A DNA stretch of 64,000 nucleotides, from NCBI RefSeq assembly GCF_004136015.1, contig NZ_CP024866.1, positions 4,224,529-4,288,528 of the forward strand, written 5' to 3'. This document shows, piece after piece, positions 1 to 10,116 of this stretch. The notes beneath the pieces were generated by a model. It made no database searches. It was not told the DNA's origin and was given only the letters and a program-made list of their open reading frames with translations. A program made the translations under genes and the position numbers. Positions within the stretch are counted from its first letter, which is position 1. Every line of letters begins with the position of its first letter. The stretch comes from Pseudomonas sp. ACM7 (GTDB lineage Bacteria; Pseudomonadota; Gammaproteobacteria; Pseudomonadales; Pseudomonadaceae).

Positions 1-131
1 TTGCGCAAGTTCAGGTTGACCTTGGCACCTTCGACAAAGCCTGACTCCTCGGCCAAGGCAGGCAGAGCCGTACTGGCCAGTGCAACGGCGATGAGGCTGG
101 GGAACAAGTATTGCGTGCTGGAAGGTGTCAT
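1..131 (-). CDS. OprD-family outer membrane porin, 5' end only
   Basis: Only the first 43 codons lie in the window; the gene runs off the left edge. The ATG at 129-131 (minus strand) opens a Sec signal peptide (hydrophobic core LIAVALAS, cleavage after LPALA). The mature start then reads EESGFVEGAKVNLNLRN, the conserved N-terminus of OprD-type substrate-specific porins (first strand of the 18-stranded barrel). OprD porins take up amino acids, aromatic acids or other small carboxylates across the outer membrane; the substrate cannot be judged from this fragment. The family call rests on the VEGAK.NLNLRN signature. Confidence 0.72.
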   Translation of the reverse strand, partial: MTPSSTQYLFPSLIAVALASTALPALAEESGFVEGAKVNLNLR

Positions 132-390
132 GTGTTCGGGGCTCTCTAGTATTTAGGCGTGAAACGGGGCGCTGCCGCAACGTGGGGTTGCAGACAAAAA
201 TTTGAAATCAGGGCAAAAACGAACGGGATCAGCCGGACAGGGCAGGGCGTGGGGGCATGGTGTCGAACCTGTTGTTATTGGTCTTGTGCGACGAATGGTG
301 CGGGGGATGGGCGGGGCGATTCAATTGGGGAAAGCGGGTTTTGGGCGATTATCGAACGTAAGATTGGCTCGGAATTTGTGTTGTCTGTTC

Positions 391-496
391 CGGCCTCATC
401 GCGAGCAAGCTCGCTCCCACAGTTGATCTCTGCTGGTCATCAATATTGTGTTCACCCTAGATCCCCTGTGGGAGCGAGCTTGCTCGCGATGAGGCC
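391..496. repeat. REPIN (two inverted REP sequences, GTGGGAGCGAGC family)
   Basis: Two copies of the Pseudomonas REP palindrome face each other, GCGAGCAAGCTCGCTCCCAC at 401-420 and its reverse complement near 469-488, with a roughly 50-bp spacer. The flanking CGGCCTCATC is also inverted at the far end (GATGAGGCC). The pair lies between the oprD start and the efflux operon terminator. Apart from this repeat and the terminator, the 132-570 gap holds no gene I can support; it should contain the oprD promoter, which I could not pinpoint. Confidence 0.85.
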
Positions 497-530
497 AGTC
501 CTGGCGCCACAATTTTCCTGTAGACAACAA

Positions 531-558
531 AAAGCCCACCAATCGGTGGGCTTCTTGT
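531..558 (-). terminator. Rho-independent terminator of emhABC
   Basis: A 9-bp stem (AAGCCCACC at 532-540, GGTGGGCTT at 545-553) with a 4-nt loop is followed, in minus-strand sense, by a T-rich run. It lies just after the emhC stop at 571. The T-runs on both sides mean it could also work from the other direction. Confidence 0.8.
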
Positions 559-570
559 TTTACAGCGCTA

Positions 571-2031
571 TCAGAACAACTTCAGCTTCGGCGCTTCTTC
601 TTTCAGCGGTTCGTTCTGCGCCGTCTGCTCGTTCCAGCCACCGCCCAGTGCCTTGTACAGATTGACGGCACTGACCAGTTGCGCCAGACGGTCGGTGATC
701 AGTACCTGTTGGGCACTGAACAGCTGGCGCTGGGCATCGAGGAAGGTCAGGTTGCTGTCGACACCAATGCGGTAACGACGCTCGGCCAGACGGTAGTAGT
801 CCTGGTTCGCGGTGACGAAATCACGCTGGGCCTGTAACTGATCGGTATAGGTCTGGCGGGCAGCCAGGCCATCGGCGACTTCCTGGAAGGCCGTTTGAAT
901 GGACTTCTCGTAGTTCGCCACGCCGATGTCTTTCTGGATTTTTGAATAATCCAGGCTGGCGCGCAGGCTGCCGGCGTTGAAGATCGGCAGGTTGATCTGC
1001 GGCTGGAACAACCATGTGCCCGAACCGCCCTTGAACAGACCGGACAGGTCCGGGCTCAGGGTCCCGGCGTTGGCCGTCAGGCTGATGCTCGGGAAGAACG
1101 CAGCCCGCGCCGCGCCGATGTTGGCGTTGGCGGCTTTCAGGTTGTATTCGGCCTGGAGGATGTCCGGACGACGTTGCAGCAAGTCCGATGGCAGGCCGGC
1201 CGGCACTTCGCTCAGCAGGTCGTCAGCCAATGGCTTGGCCGCTTGCAGGTTGGCCGGGACGCCGGTGCCGAGCAGCAGCACCAGGCTATTTTCATCCTGG
1301 GCAACCTGACGGGTGTACTTGGCCTGTTGCGCGCGGGCGTTTTCCACCGAGGTACGCGACTGGGCCAGGTCCAGCGCCGAGGCGACACCCACTTCGTTGC
1401 TGCGGGAGGTGAGCTTGTAGCTCTCCTCGAACGCACCCAGGGTGTCCTGGGTCAGTTTCAGCAGCTCCTTGTCAGCCTGCCAGGCCAGATAAGCATTGGC
1501 CACGCTGGCCACCAGGCTGATCTGGGTGCTGCGTCGTGCTTCTTCGGTGGCGAAGTACTTCTGCAGCGCTTCTTCGCTCAGGCTGCGAACCCGACCGAAC
1601 AGGTCGAGTTCATAGGCGCTGATGCCGACCGTGGCCGAGTAGGAACTGGTGATGTCCGCTTCGCCGGTCTGCGAGGCCCGAGCCGGGACCCGCTGACGGC
1701 TGCCGGTACCGTTGGCCGACACGGCCGGGAACAGATCGGCACGCTGGATGCGGTATTGAGCCGCAAAGGCGTCGATGTTCAGCGCTGCGACACGCAGGTC
1801 ACGGTTGTTTTCCAGGGCGACCTGGATCAGCTGTTGCAGTGCCGGGTCATGGAAAAACTGCTTCCAGCCCTGTTCGGCGGCAGCCTGGGCAGGCGCCTGG
1901 GCCGACGAATACGCCGGACCTTGCGGGTACTGACCCGCCACCGGAGCTTCAGGCTGCTGATAATCGGGAATCAGCGAGCAGCCGCCGAGCACGAAGGCGG
2001 CAACAGCCAGGGAGAGTAGCGACTTGCTCAT
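571..2031 (-). CDS. emhC: RND efflux outer membrane channel lipoprotein (OprM/TtgC/EmhC)
   Basis: This is the outer membrane factor of a tripartite resistance-nodulation-division pump; it forms the trimeric TolC-like exit duct. The 486 aa match the family length. The N-terminus is a lipoprotein signal with lipobox VLGGC (Cys18 is the lipidated residue). Two OEP repeats follow, with typical motifs such as [17 protein letters not shown] and the C-terminal [10 protein letters not shown]. The ATG overlaps the emhB stop by one base (TAATG), indicating translational coupling as the last gene of emhABC. The neighbouring TetR repressor and operator identify it with TtgC/EmhC rather than with a MexR-controlled OprM. 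The exported substrates (solvents, aromatic hydrocarbons, antibiotics) are known for the family and not visible here. Confidence 0.93.
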   Translation of the reverse strand: MSKSLLSLAVAAFVLGGCSLIPDYQQPEAPVAGQYPQGPAYSSAQAPAQAAAEQGWKQFFHDPALQQLIQVALENNRDLRVAALNIDAFAAQYRIQRADLFPAVSANGTGSRQRVPARASQTGEADITSSYSATVGISAYELDLFGRVRSLSEEALQKYFATEEARRSTQISLVASVANAYLAWQADKELLKLTQDTLGAFEESYKLTSRSNEVGVASALDLAQSRTSVENARAQQAKYTRQVAQDENSLVLLLGTGVPANLQAAKPLADDLLSEVPAGLPSDLLQRRPDILQAEYNLKAANANIGAARAAFFPSISLTANAGTLSPDLSGLFKGGSGTWLFQPQINLPIFNAGSLRASLDYSKIQKDIGVANYEKSIQTAFQEVADGLAARQTYTDQLQAQRDFVTANQDYYRLAERRYRIGVDSNLTFLDAQRQLFSAQQVLITDRLAQLVSAVNLYKALGGGWNEQTAQNEPLKEEAPKLKLF

Positions 2032-5000
2032 TAGCTAGCCTCTTTAGAAGGTTCAATAGCGTCGTCCTGGTCAGCGGTTTTGCGCTGCCCCATGGCCGAC
2101 ACGGTGACGAAAAACAGCGGGACCCAGAAGATCGCCAGGATCGTGGCCGTGAGCATACCGCCAATCACCCCGGTACCGATCGCATGTTGGCTACCCGAAC
2201 CTGCACCCGTGGAAATCGCCAGTGGTACCACACCGAGGACGAAAGCGAGCGAGGTCATGATGATCGGTCGCAAACGCATCCGGCAGGCTTCAATTGCCGC
2301 ATCGCGCAGGCTACGCCCTTGTTCATGCAGTTCCTTGGCAAATTCGACAATCAAAATGGCGTTTTTCGCCGCCAAACCAATGGTCGTCAACAGGCCCACC
2401 TGGAAATACACGTCGTTGGACAGGCCGCGCAGGCTGGTCGCCATCAGCGCACCGATGATCCCCAGTGGTACCACCAACATCACCGCGATCGGGATCGACC
2501 AGCTTTCGTACAGCGCCGCCAAACACAGGAACACCATCAGCAGCGACAGGGCGTACAGCGCTGGCGCTTGCGAACCGGACAACCGTTCCTCGTACGACAG
2601 ACCCGTCCAGGAAATACCGACACCGGCCGGCAGTTTCTTGGCCAGGGCTTCGACTTCGGCCATGGCTTCACCGGTGGAATAACCGGGTGCCGGAGCACCG
2701 AGGATTTCCATCGCTTCGACGCCGTTGTAACGCGACAGCTTCGGTGCACCGTAGATCCACTCACCCTTGGCGAACGCCGAGAACGGAACCATGGTGCCGG
2801 CGCTGTTGCGCACATACCATTTCTTCACGTCTTCAGGACTCATGCGCGCACCCGGCTGGCCTTGCACGTAAACCTTCTTCACCCGACCGCGGTCGATGAA
2901 GTCGTTGACGTAGCTACTGCCCAAGGCAATCGACAAGGTGTTGTTGATGTCGGTGAGGGTGATGCCCAGGGCACTGGCCTTCTCGTCATCGATTTCCAGT
3001 TGGTATTGCGGTTCGTCGTTTAGACCGTTGGGGCGCACTTGCGACAGAATCTTGCTTTGCGCCGCCATGCCGAGGAACTGGTTACGCGCTTCCATCAGCT
3101 TGTCGTGACCGATACCGGCGCGGTCTTGCAGGAACACGTCGAAACCGGTGGCGTTACCCAGTTCCAGTACCGCCGGCGGTGCGAAGGCAAACACCATGGC
3201 GTCACGGAAGGTGAAGAAGTGCTGTTGGGCACGGGCCGCGAGTTTGAACACGCTGTTTTCGGCGTTACGTTCGCCCCACGGTTTGAGCATGATGAACGCC
3301 ATACCCGAGCTTTGGCCACGGCCGGCGAAGTTGAAGCCGGTCACGGTAAACACCGAGGCCACCGCATCGCCTTCACCGCCGTCCTTGCTCGGACGCAGCA
3401 GGAATTCACGCATTTCATCCACGACCACTTGCGTGCGCTGGGCACTGGAACCGGCCGGGGTTTGCACCTGAGCAAACAATACGCCCTGGTCTTCTTCCGG
3501 CAGGAACGCCGTTGGGATGCGGGTGAACAGCCAGATCATGCCGACCAGGATGATGAGGTAGGCCAGCAAGTACGGGGCCTTGTTCGCGAGCATGTTGCCC
3601 ACGCCACGCTCGTAGCTTTTGACGCCACGGTCGAAATTGCGGTTGAACCAGCCGAAGAAGCCGCGTTTCGGCACGCCGTGCTCGCCTTTCGGAATCGCCT
3701 TGAGCATGGTTGCGCAGAGTGCCGGGGTGAAGATCAGTGCGACCAGTACCGACAGGGCCATGGCCGAGACGATGGTGATCGAGAACTGCTTGTAGATCAC
3801 ACCGGTGGAACCGCTGAAGAACGCCATCGGCAGCAGTACGGCCGACAGCACCAGGGCGATACCGACCAGTGCACCCTGGATCTGCCCCATGGATTTCTTG
3901 GTGGCCTCCTTGGGTGACAGGCCTTCTTCGCTCATGACCCGTTCGACGTTCTCCACCACGACGATGGCGTCGTCCACCAGCAAGCCGATGGCCAGCACCA
4001 TGCCGAACATGGTCAGGGTGTTGATGCTGAAGCCGAACGCCGCGAGGATCCCGAAGGTACCCAGCAATACGACTGGCACGGTCATCGTGGTGATGACGGT
4101 GGCGCGGAAGTTTTGCAGGAACAGGAACATCACCAGGAACACCAGCACGATCGCTTCGACCAGGGTTTCAACCACACCCTTGATCGACTCGGTCACCACC
4201 GGCGTGGTGTCGTACGGGAACACCACTTCCATCCCTTGCGGGAAGAACGGTTTGAGGGTTTCGATGGTCTTGCGCAGGGCTTTTGCAGTGTCGAGGGCGT
4301 TGGCACCGTTGGCCAGTTTCACTGCCAGACCGGAGGCCGGGCTGCCGTTGAACTGGGCGCTGATCGAGTAGTTTTCACCGCCCAGACCGACATCCGCCAC
4401 GTCGCCGACACGCACTTGCGAGCCGTCCTTGTTGACCTTGAGCAGGATCGCCTTGAACTGCTCGGCGGTCTGCAGGCGGGTCTTGCCGATGATCGTCGCG
4501 TTCAGCTGTTGACCGGCGACAGCAGGCAAACCACCGAGTTGACCGGACGACACCTGGACGTTCTGCGCGGCGATGGCGGTTTTCACGTCCACCGGGGTCA
4601 GGTTGAAGTTATTCAACTTGGCCGGGTCGAGCCAGATCCGCATTGCGTACTGCGCACCGAAGACCTGGAAGTCTCCGACACCGGCGGTCCGCGAGATCGG
4701 ATCCTGCATGTTCGACACGATGTAGTTGGACAGGTCGTCCTTGGTCATGCTGCCGTCGCGCGACACCACGCCGATCACCATCAGGAAGTTTTTCACTGAC
4801 TTGGTCACGCGGATACCCTGTTGCTGCACTTCTTGCGGCAGCAGCGGGGTGGCCAGGTTCAGCTTGTTCTGGACCTGAACCTGCGCGGTATCGGAGTTGG
4901 TGCCCTGCTCGAAGGTCGCGGTAATGGTCATGCTGCCGTCGGAGTTACTTTCCGAGGAGACATAACGCAGGTTATCGATACCGTTGAGCTGTTGCTCGAT

Positions 5001-5192
5001 CACCTGCACCACAGTGTCCTGCACGGTTTGTGCGGACGCGCCCGGGTAGGTCACCTGGATCGCAATGGCCGGAGGCGCAATGCTCGGGTATTGGTTGATC
5101 GGGAGTTTGAGGATCGAGAGTGCCCCGACCAGCATGATGACCAGGGCAATTACCCAGGCGAAAATCGGACGGTCGATAAAAAATCTGGACAT
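2031..5192 (-). CDS. emhB: RND multidrug efflux permease (MexB/TtgB/EmhB)
   Basis: This is the inner-membrane proton/drug antiporter of the tripartite pump, HAE1 class, with the usual length of 1053 aa. It opens with [21 protein letters not shown], the standard first transmembrane helix. The TM4 proton-relay segment [16 protein letters not shown] carries the two adjacent aspartates. A large periplasmic loop follows each half, and the second half repeats the layout ([20 protein letters not shown] near the C-terminus). It lies 3 nt after emhA and overlaps emhC by one base, so the three genes form one transcript. Regulation is expected through EmhR at the operator near 6443-6476. Confidence 0.95.
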   Translation of the reverse strand: MSRFFIDRPIFAWVIALVIMLVGALSILKLPINQYPSIAPPAIAIQVTYPGASAQTVQDTVVQVIEQQLNGIDNLRYVSSESNSDGSMTITATFEQGTNSDTAQVQVQNKLNLATPLLPQEVQQQGIRVTKSVKNFLMVIGVVSRDGSMTKDDLSNYIVSNMQDPISRTAGVGDFQVFGAQYAMRIWLDPAKLNNFNLTPVDVKTAIAAQNVQVSSGQLGGLPAVAGQQLNATIIGKTRLQTAEQFKAILLKVNKDGSQVRVGDVADVGLGGENYSISAQFNGSPASGLAVKLANGANALDTAKALRKTIETLKPFFPQGMEVVFPYDTTPVVTESIKGVVETLVEAIVLVFLVMFLFLQNFRATVITTMTVPVVLLGTFGILAAFGFSINTLTMFGMVLAIGLLVDDAIVVVENVERVMSEEGLSPKEATKKSMGQIQGALVGIALVLSAVLLPMAFFSGSTGVIYKQFSITIVSAMALSVLVALIFTPALCATMLKAIPKGEHGVPKRGFFGWFNRNFDRGVKSYERGVGNMLANKAPYLLAYLIILVGMIWLFTRIPTAFLPEEDQGVLFAQVQTPAGSSAQRTQVVVDEMREFLLRPSKDGGEGDAVASVFTVTGFNFAGRGQSSGMAFIMLKPWGERNAENSVFKLAARAQQHFFTFRDAMVFAFAPPAVLELGNATGFDVFLQDRAGIGHDKLMEARNQFLGMAAQSKILSQVRPNGLNDEPQYQLEIDDEKASALGITLTDINNTLSIALGSSYVNDFIDRGRVKKVYVQGQPGARMSPEDVKKWYVRNSAGTMVPFSAFAKGEWIYGAPKLSRYNGVEAMEILGAPAPGYSTGEAMAEVEALAKKLPAGVGISWTGLSYEERLSGSQAPALYALSLLMVFLCLAALYESWSIPIAVMLVVPLGIIGALMATSLRGLSNDVYFQVGLLTTIGLAAKNAILIVEFAKELHEQGRSLRDAAIEACRMRLRPIIMTSLAFVLGVVPLAISTGAGSGSQHAIGTGVIGGMLTATILAIFWVPLFFVTVSAMGQRKTADQDDAIEPSKEAS

Positions 5193-5195
5193 GGT

Positions 5196-6353
5196 TTACT
5201 CCCCTTTGCCGCTGGAAGCCTTGTTAGCTGCCTGTGCGGGGGCCGGGTTCTTTGCGCCAACGTTAGTCGCTTCACTGGCTTTTACTTCAATGCCAGGTTT
5301 GACGTATTGCAGCCCTTCGGTGATCAGTCGATCGCCGGCCTTCAGACCGTCTTCGATCAGCCACTGGCTACCGACAGTGCGGCTGGCCTTGAGCTGACGC
5401 AGTTCGACCTTGTTGTCAGCACCGACGACCAGCGCGGTCGGGGTGCCTTTAAGGTCGCGCGTCACGCCTTGTTGCGGGGCCAGAATGGCTGCGGCGTTTA
5501 CACCGGCCTGAAGCTGGGCGTGTACGAACATGCCCGGCAGCAGGGTGTGGTCAGGGTTGGGGAACACTGCACGCAAGGTGACGGAACCGGTGGTCTGGTC
5601 AACCGAGACTTCCGAGAACTCGAGCTTGCCTTCCTGTTTGTACTGGCTTCCGTCTTCGAGGGTCAGCTTGACCGCGGCCGCGTTGTCGCCAGATTTTTGC
5701 AGACGACCGCTTTCCAGTTCGCGGCGCAGTTCCAGCAGCTCTACCGAAGACTGAGTGACGTCGACGTAGATGGGGTCCAATTGCTGAATCACTGCCATTG
5801 CGTCGACCTGGCCGCTGGTAACCAGCGCGCCTTCGGTCACGGTCGAGCGGCCGATGCGGCCGGAGAGTGGCGCGTAAACCTTGGTGTAGCGAACATTGAT
5901 CTGGGCGCTTTGCAGGGCGGCTTCCGATTGCAACCGGTTGGCCAGGGCCGTGTCGTATTCCTGACGGCTCACAGCCTGTTCGCTGACCAACTGCTTGTAG
6001 CGATCCGAGATCGATTTGGTCTGTTGCAGGCTGGCTTCGGCACTTTTCAGAGTGGCTTCATAAACGGCCGGATCGATCTGATACAGCTGCTGGCCGGCCT
6101 TGACGTCGCCGCCTTCCTTGAACAGGCGCTTGAGAATGATGCCGTTGACCTGGGGGCGAACTTCGGCGATGCGGTACGCGCTGGTACGGCCCGGAAGCTC
6201 GGAGGTCAGGGTGAAGGCTTGAGGTTGCAGAGTAACGACGCCGACCTGAGGGGGTGGTGCGGCAGGTGCCGCCTCTTCCTTTTTGCATCCGCTGAGTAGC
6301 GATGCCAAGGCGAGGGCGGTGACCAGAGCGGTAACAGCTGGCTTGAATTGCAT
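5196..6353 (-). CDS. emhA: RND efflux periplasmic adaptor lipoprotein (MexA/TtgA/EmhA)
   Basis: This is the membrane-fusion protein that joins the permease to the outer membrane channel. It has 385 aa, with a lipoprotein signal ending in lipobox LLSGC (Cys23). It then shows a split lipoyl/barrel-sandwich domain (RPQVNGIILKRLFKEGGDVKAGQ early, YTKVYAPLSGRIGRS later), an intervening alpha-hairpin (about residues 100-165), a beta-barrel, and a membrane-proximal C-terminal domain. It is the first gene of the operon, and its 5' flank is shared with the divergent repressor gene. Confidence 0.94.
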   Translation of the reverse strand: MQFKPAVTALVTALALASLLSGCKKEEAAPAAPPPQVGVVTLQPQAFTLTSELPGRTSAYRIAEVRPQVNGIILKRLFKEGGDVKAGQQLYQIDPAVYEATLKSAEASLQQTKSISDRYKQLVSEQAVSRQEYDTALANRLQSEAALQSAQINVRYTKVYAPLSGRIGRSTVTEGALVTSGQVDAMAVIQQLDPIYVDVTQSSVELLELRRELESGRLQKSGDNAAAVKLTLEDGSQYKQEGKLEFSEVSVDQTTGSVTLRAVFPNPDHTLLPGMFVHAQLQAGVNAAAILAPQQGVTRDLKGTPTALVVGADNKVELRQLKASRTVGSQWLIEDGLKAGDRLITEGLQYVKPGIEVKASEATNVGAKNPAPAQAANKASSGKGE

Positions 6354-6442
6354 GAAAATCCTCGGGTCAGGCGCGCAAATTGCGCACTAGAAATGTGGAA
6401 AGGTAAAAAATGTGCGCTGAGTAGATAAGTAGCTTGCTAAGG

Positions 6443-6476
6443 AATATACTTACGTTCATGGTTGTTTGTAAATACC
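6443..6476. promoter_or_regulatory. TtgR/EmhR operator between emhA and emhR
   Basis: On the minus strand this stretch reads TATTTACAAACAACCATG, followed by AACGTAAGTATATTCC. From memory it is almost identical to the operator bound by TtgR in front of ttgABC in P. putida. It contains the imperfect inverted repeat TTTAC(N)GTAA and lies in the 265-bp intergenic region shared by the pump operon and its repressor. It is the most likely site where EmhR blocks both promoters until an effector (antibiotic, flavonoid or similar) is bound. The match is from recall; binding was not tested here. Confidence 0.7.
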
Positions 6477-6618
6477 TTGACCGCGTATCCACACCGTTAC
6501 AAAAGCCGTTCAAGGGTTCGAATTGTAGGCCGGGGACGACGCCCAAGAACGCTCGCCCCACTTTTATTCAGCGGATGTTCAGACATCGCTGAAGCATCCT
6601 GATTGAGGTTGTACTGCC

Positions 6619-7251
6619 ATGGTCCGTCGTACCAAAGAGGAAGCTCAAGAAACCCGCAGCCAGATACTGGAAGCGGCAGAAAAAGCCTTTTACGAAAGGG
6701 GCGTGGCGCGCACGACACTGGCGGATATCGCTACCCTGGCCGGGGTCACGCGCGGCGCTATCTACTGGCATTTCAGCAACAAGGCGGACTTGGTGCAGGC
6801 CATGCTTGATACCCTGCAAGAGCCGCTGGATGAAATGGCCAAGGCCAGTGAAAGCGAAGATGAACTCGACCCCCTCGGCTGCATGCGCAAGCTGCTGATT
6901 CATTTGTTTCATCAAGTTGCCCTGGACCCGAAAACCCGACGCATCAATGAGATTCTGTTTCATAAGTGCGAATTCACCGATGAAATGTGCGACCTGCGCC
7001 AGCAGCGTCGAGAGGTCAGCCTTGATTGCAATGTGCGAATCGCCCTGGCGCTGAGTAATGCGGTCAATCGGGGGCAGTTACCGGAAAACCTCGATACGGC
7101 CCGCGCGGCCATCAGCCTGCATGCGTACATCGATGGCATCCTGTATCAGTGGCTGTTGGCGCCCGACAGCTTTGAACTGCACATCGACGCCGAGCGTTGG
7201 GCCGATGCGGGGTTGGATATGCTGCGCTTGAGCCCCAACCTGCGCAAATGA
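6619..7251 (+). CDS. emhR: TetR-family efflux repressor (TtgR/EmhR)
   Basis: This 210-aa TetR repressor has its helix-turn-helix at about residues 28-52 ([27 protein letters not shown]). A larger helical effector domain follows, with segments typical of AcrR/TtgR proteins ([18 protein letters not shown]) and the closing [12 protein letters not shown]. It is divergent from emhABC, which is the usual arrangement for a repressor of an RND pump that autoregulates from a shared operator. The ATG at 6619 gives the canonical MVRRTKEEA start. Confidence 0.93.
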   Translation: MVRRTKEEAQETRSQILEAAEKAFYERGVARTTLADIATLAGVTRGAIYWHFSNKADLVQAMLDTLQEPLDEMAKASESEDELDPLGCMRKLLIHLFHQVALDPKTRRINEILFHKCEFTDEMCDLRQQRREVSLDCNVRIALALSNAVNRGQLPENLDTARAAISLHAYIDGILYQWLLAPDSFELHIDAERWADAGLDMLRLSPNLRK

Positions 7252-7349
7252 AAAAAAATACGTAATGGGGTGCTTTTATATACGTGCGCTCGCCAGGTTG
7301 ATAGGTAGTGAACTACCTGATTTGTAGGGATTTTGTGAGTAACCGGCGC

Positions 7350-7386
7350 AAAAAAGCCCCGGCTCTTTCGAGTCGGGGCTTTTGCG
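7350..7386. terminator. Bidirectional rho-independent terminator between emhR and xenB
   Basis: The stem AAGCCCCGGCT / AGTCGGGGCTT (about 7354-7382, one internal mismatch) has a CTTTCG-type loop, with an A-run on the left and a T-run on the right. It can end transcription from xenB (minus strand, stop at 7402) and from emhR (plus strand). Confidence 0.82.
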
Positions 7387-7401
7387 TTTCAAGGGGGACG
7401 C

Positions 7402-8451
7402 TTACAACACCGGGTAGTCGATGTAGCCGACCGCGCCCTTGGAATAAAACAGCTCAGGACGTGGCTCGTTCAGCGGCGCATCGGCCTTCAAACGTGCCGG
7501 CAGGTCCGGGTTGGCAATGAACGGCACGCCGAAGGCGACTGCATCAGCCTTGCCGCTGGCCAGCCAGGCGTTGGCGCTGTCCTTGGTGAAGCGTTCGTTG
7601 ACGATATACGAGCCGCCGAACGCTTCTTTCAATTGTGGACCCAGGCTGTCGCCATCTTCTTTCTCGCGGGAGCAGATGAAGGCGATGCCACGTTTGCCCA
7701 GTTCGCGAGCGACGTAAGTGAAGGTCTCTGACAGGTTGTCGTCGCCCATGTCATGGAGATCGGCACGGGGTGACAGGTGCACACCCACGCGGCCCGCGCC
7801 CCAGACTTCGATCGCGGCATCGGTCACTTCCAGCAACAGACGCGCACGATTTTCCACGGAACCGCCGTAGTTGTCGGTGCGTTGGTTGGTGCTGGTTTGC
7901 AGGAACTGGTCGAGCAGGTAACCGTTGGCGCCGTGGATTTCCACACCGTCGAAACCAGCCGCCTTGGCGTTCTCGGCACCGACGCGGTAGGCGTCGACGA
8001 TGTCGGCGATTTCAGCGGTTTCCAGGGCGCGTGGGGTAGGGTAGTCGGCCAGTGGACGAACCAGGCTAACGTGACCTTTTTGCTGGATGGCGCTCGGTGC
8101 AACCGGCGTTTCCCCGTTGAGGTACGACTCGTGGGAAACCCGGCCAACGTGCCACAGTTGCAGTAAAATCTTGCCGCCTGCGCCGTGGATCGCTTTGGTG
8201 ACGTTAGCCCAGCCACGCACCTGATCGTTGGACCAGATACCCGGGGTGTCCGGGTAACCGACGCCCATCGGCGTGACCGAAGTGGCCTCGCTGAGGATCA
8301 GGCCGGCCGAGGCGCGTTGTACGTAGTACTCGGCCATCAGCGCGTTTGGTACGCGGCCTTCGTCGGCACGGCAACGGGTCAGCGGCGCCATGATGATGCG
8401 GTTGGCCAACTCAAGGTCGCCCAGTTTGATCGGATCGAAAATAGTCGTCAT
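7402..8451 (-). CDS. xenB: Xenobiotic reductase B, Old Yellow Enzyme family
   Basis: This is an FMN-dependent ene-reductase that uses NADPH to reduce nitro compounds and activated alkenes (N-ethylmaleimide-reductase group). It has 349 aa, a typical length, and is a complete TIM barrel. Visible features are the N-terminal MAPLTRCRA segment, the substrate-binding HGANGY motif (His and Asn for the activated carbonyl or nitro group, then Tyr), the YGGSVENRARLLLEV signature, and the FMN-phosphate region near AFGVPFIANPDLP. It resembles P. fluorescens XenB over its whole length. It is the last gene of an operon with the MFS gene (21-bp gap) and the ArsR-type regulator, suggesting induction by electrophilic or nitro compounds. 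Confidence 0.9.
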   Translation of the reverse strand: MTTIFDPIKLGDLELANRIIMAPLTRCRADEGRVPNALMAEYYVQRASAGLILSEATSVTPMGVGYPDTPGIWSNDQVRGWANVTKAIHGAGGKILLQLWHVGRVSHESYLNGETPVAPSAIQQKGHVSLVRPLADYPTPRALETAEIADIVDAYRVGAENAKAAGFDGVEIHGANGYLLDQFLQTSTNQRTDNYGGSVENRARLLLEVTDAAIEVWGAGRVGVHLSPRADLHDMGDDNLSETFTYVARELGKRGIAFICSREKEDGDSLGPQLKEAFGGSYIVNERFTKDSANAWLASGKADAVAFGVPFIANPDLPARLKADAPLNEPRPELFYSKGAVGYIDYPVL

Positions 8452-8472
8452 GAAATAGCTCTCTTGTAGAGA

Positions 8473-9639
8473 TCAGTTGGTAGCAAGGGCCAGTTCGGGA
8501 TCACCGTTCTGACGGAAAGTAATCAGGGTCACCAGCAGGGCGAGTACCGCCAGTGCGGCTGCCGCGAGAGGAACGCTGGTCAAGCCGAAACCGTGGGCGA
8601 TGACGCTGCCACCGACCCAGGCACCCAGTGCGTTGCCGATATTGAAAGCGCCGATGTTCAGGGTCGACACCAGGTTCGGTGCGGCCTTGCCGTAGGTCAC
8701 GACGTTCACTTGCAGGGCGGGCACGGCGGCAAAGCACGCGGTGGCCCAGAGGAACAGGGTGATTTCGGTCGGAATCAGCGCGACGCTGGTCCAGGTCAGT
8801 ACGGTGGAGATCACGGCCATCGAGATAAAGACGCCGATCAACGTTGCGGCCATGCTTTTGTCAGCCAGCTTGCCGCCGATGATGTTGCCGACCGTCAGGC
8901 CCAGGCCGATGAGCATCAGGGTCCAGGTCACGCCTTTGGGCGAGACGCCGGTGACATCGCCGAGCAGCGGGGCGACATAGGTGAACAGGGTGAATACGGA
9001 AGCCGCGAACAACGCGGTCATGCTCAACGACAGCCAGATCCCGGCGCCTTTGAGGGCGCGCAGTTCGGCGCGCATGTCGAGTTTCTCTTCATCGCGCTTG
9101 GCCGGCAGGAAACGGATCAGGCCGATCAACGCGATGACACCAATCACGGTCACCGCCCAGAAGGTCGAACGCCAGCCGGCTTCCTGACCGAGTGCGGTGC
9201 CCAGCGGAACGCCAAGCACGTTGGCCAGGGTCAGACCGGTGAACATCAGAGCCACGGCCGAAGCGCGCTTGTTCGCCGGAACCAGACCCGCTGCCACCAC
9301 CGAACCAATGCCGAAGAACGCACCGTGGCAGAGGGCCGTCACCACGCGGGCAAACATCAGCACGTTGTAGTCGGTCGCCATTGCGCAGAGCAAGTTGCCG
9401 ACGATGAAAATCCCCATCAACGCTACCAGCGCGGCCTTGCGCGGCAATCGAGAGGTGGCCAGTGCCATGAACGGCGCACCAATGGCCACGCCCAGGGCGT
9501 AACCGGTCACCAGCCAACCGGCGCCGGGGATCGACACACCGAGGTCCGCCGCGACATCGGGCAGCAAGCCCATGATGACGAACTCGGTGGTGCCGATGGC
9601 GAAGGCGCTCAAGGCCAGAATGAGTAGCGAGAGGGGCAT
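8473..9639 (-). CDS. MFS drug/arabinose-type exporter (DHA1, AraJ-like)
   Basis: This is a 388-aa, 12-TM major facilitator transporter that starts with the conserved DHA1 motif IGTTEFVIMGLLPDVA. Motif A-like loops follow (RLPRKAALVA), and there is a motif-C-type glycine-rich helix. AraJ/YdhP-like proteins export drugs, sugars or metabolites; no substrate can be read from the sequence. It sits 3 bp from the ArsR-type regulator and 21 bp from xenB, so the likely role is efflux of the toxicant, or its product, handled by XenB. Confidence 0.85.
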   Translation of the reverse strand: MPLSLLILALSAFAIGTTEFVIMGLLPDVAADLGVSIPGAGWLVTGYALGVAIGAPFMALATSRLPRKAALVALMGIFIVGNLLCAMATDYNVLMFARVVTALCHGAFFGIGSVVAAGLVPANKRASAVALMFTGLTLANVLGVPLGTALGQEAGWRSTFWAVTVIGVIALIGLIRFLPAKRDEEKLDMRAELRALKGAGIWLSLSMTALFAASVFTLFTYVAPLLGDVTGVSPKGVTWTLMLIGLGLTVGNIIGGKLADKSMAATLIGVFISMAVISTVLTWTSVALIPTEITLFLWATACFAAVPALQVNVVTYGKAAPNLVSTLNIGAFNIGNALGAWVGGSVIAHGFGLTSVPLAAAALAVLALLVTLITFRQNGDPELALATN

Positions 9640-9642
9640 TGT

Positions 9643-9963
9643 TTAATTCCTGGTCGGAGCGCTGAGCTCCTTGACGATGGCGTCGAGGAACGCCTGGATC
9701 ACGTCCTCGTTGCGTTTAAAGAAGTGCCATTGACCGGCTTTCTGGCTGCTGATCAGTCCCGCACGTTGCAAGTTCGCCAAATGGGCGGACACAGTCGACT
9801 GCGACAGGCCGCAGCGTTGGTCGATCTGTCCGGCGCAGATGCCGTACTCGTGGTTGTGGATCTGTTCCGGGAACTGGGCTTTGGGGTCTTTCAGCCAGAT
9901 GAGGATGTCTCGGCGTACTGGGTGTGCCAGGGCTTTTATTATTTCGTCGAGGTCGATGGTCAT
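9643..9963 (-). CDS. ArsR/SmtB-family winged-helix repressor
   Basis: This is a 106-aa single-domain winged helix. The recognition helix lies in CGLSQSTVSAHLANLQRAGLI (about residues 51-71) and is followed by the wing KAGQWHFFKRNE. The start chosen is the ATG at 9961-9963 (MTIDLDEIIKALAHPVRRDIL), because longer in-frame extensions run into the AT-rich operator region and lack family similarity. Two cysteines (43 and 51) sit close to the recognition helix; they could sense electrophiles or redox state, though that is inference. It is the first gene of the regulator-MFS-xenB operon and is divergent from acpH. Confidence 0.85.
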   Translation of the reverse strand: MTIDLDEIIKALAHPVRRDILIWLKDPKAQFPEQIHNHEYGICAGQIDQRCGLSQSTVSAHLANLQRAGLISSQKAGQWHFFKRNEDVIQAFLDAIVKELSAPTRN

Positions 9964-9989
9964 GATTTGGGCTCGTGATGAGTAAACGC

Positions 9990-10090
9990 TATATCGCGAT
10001 GGGGCGAACTTTAAATCGGTACTTCGCGATATACAAATATGATTTTGGTCTGATGACCGTGCAAATCGGTATATCGAGTTATAACGATAT
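9990..10090. promoter_or_regulatory. Operator-like array of ATATCG/CGATAT repeats upstream of the arsR-type gene
   Basis: The 153-bp gap between the ArsR-type gene and acpH holds four copies of ATATCG or its complement. TATATCGCGA at 9990-9999 is mirrored exactly by TCGCGATATA at 10024-10033. A second, tighter palindrome is ATATCG (10071-10076), 8 bp, CGATAT (10085-10090). The surroundings are GC-rich, so these AT-rich repeats stand out. ArsR-family dimers bind such short imperfect palindromes; assigning these to the adjacent repressor is inference. Confidence 0.6.
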
Positions 10091-10116
10091 GTATGACGCA
10101 GTGCTAAGCTGCGCGC

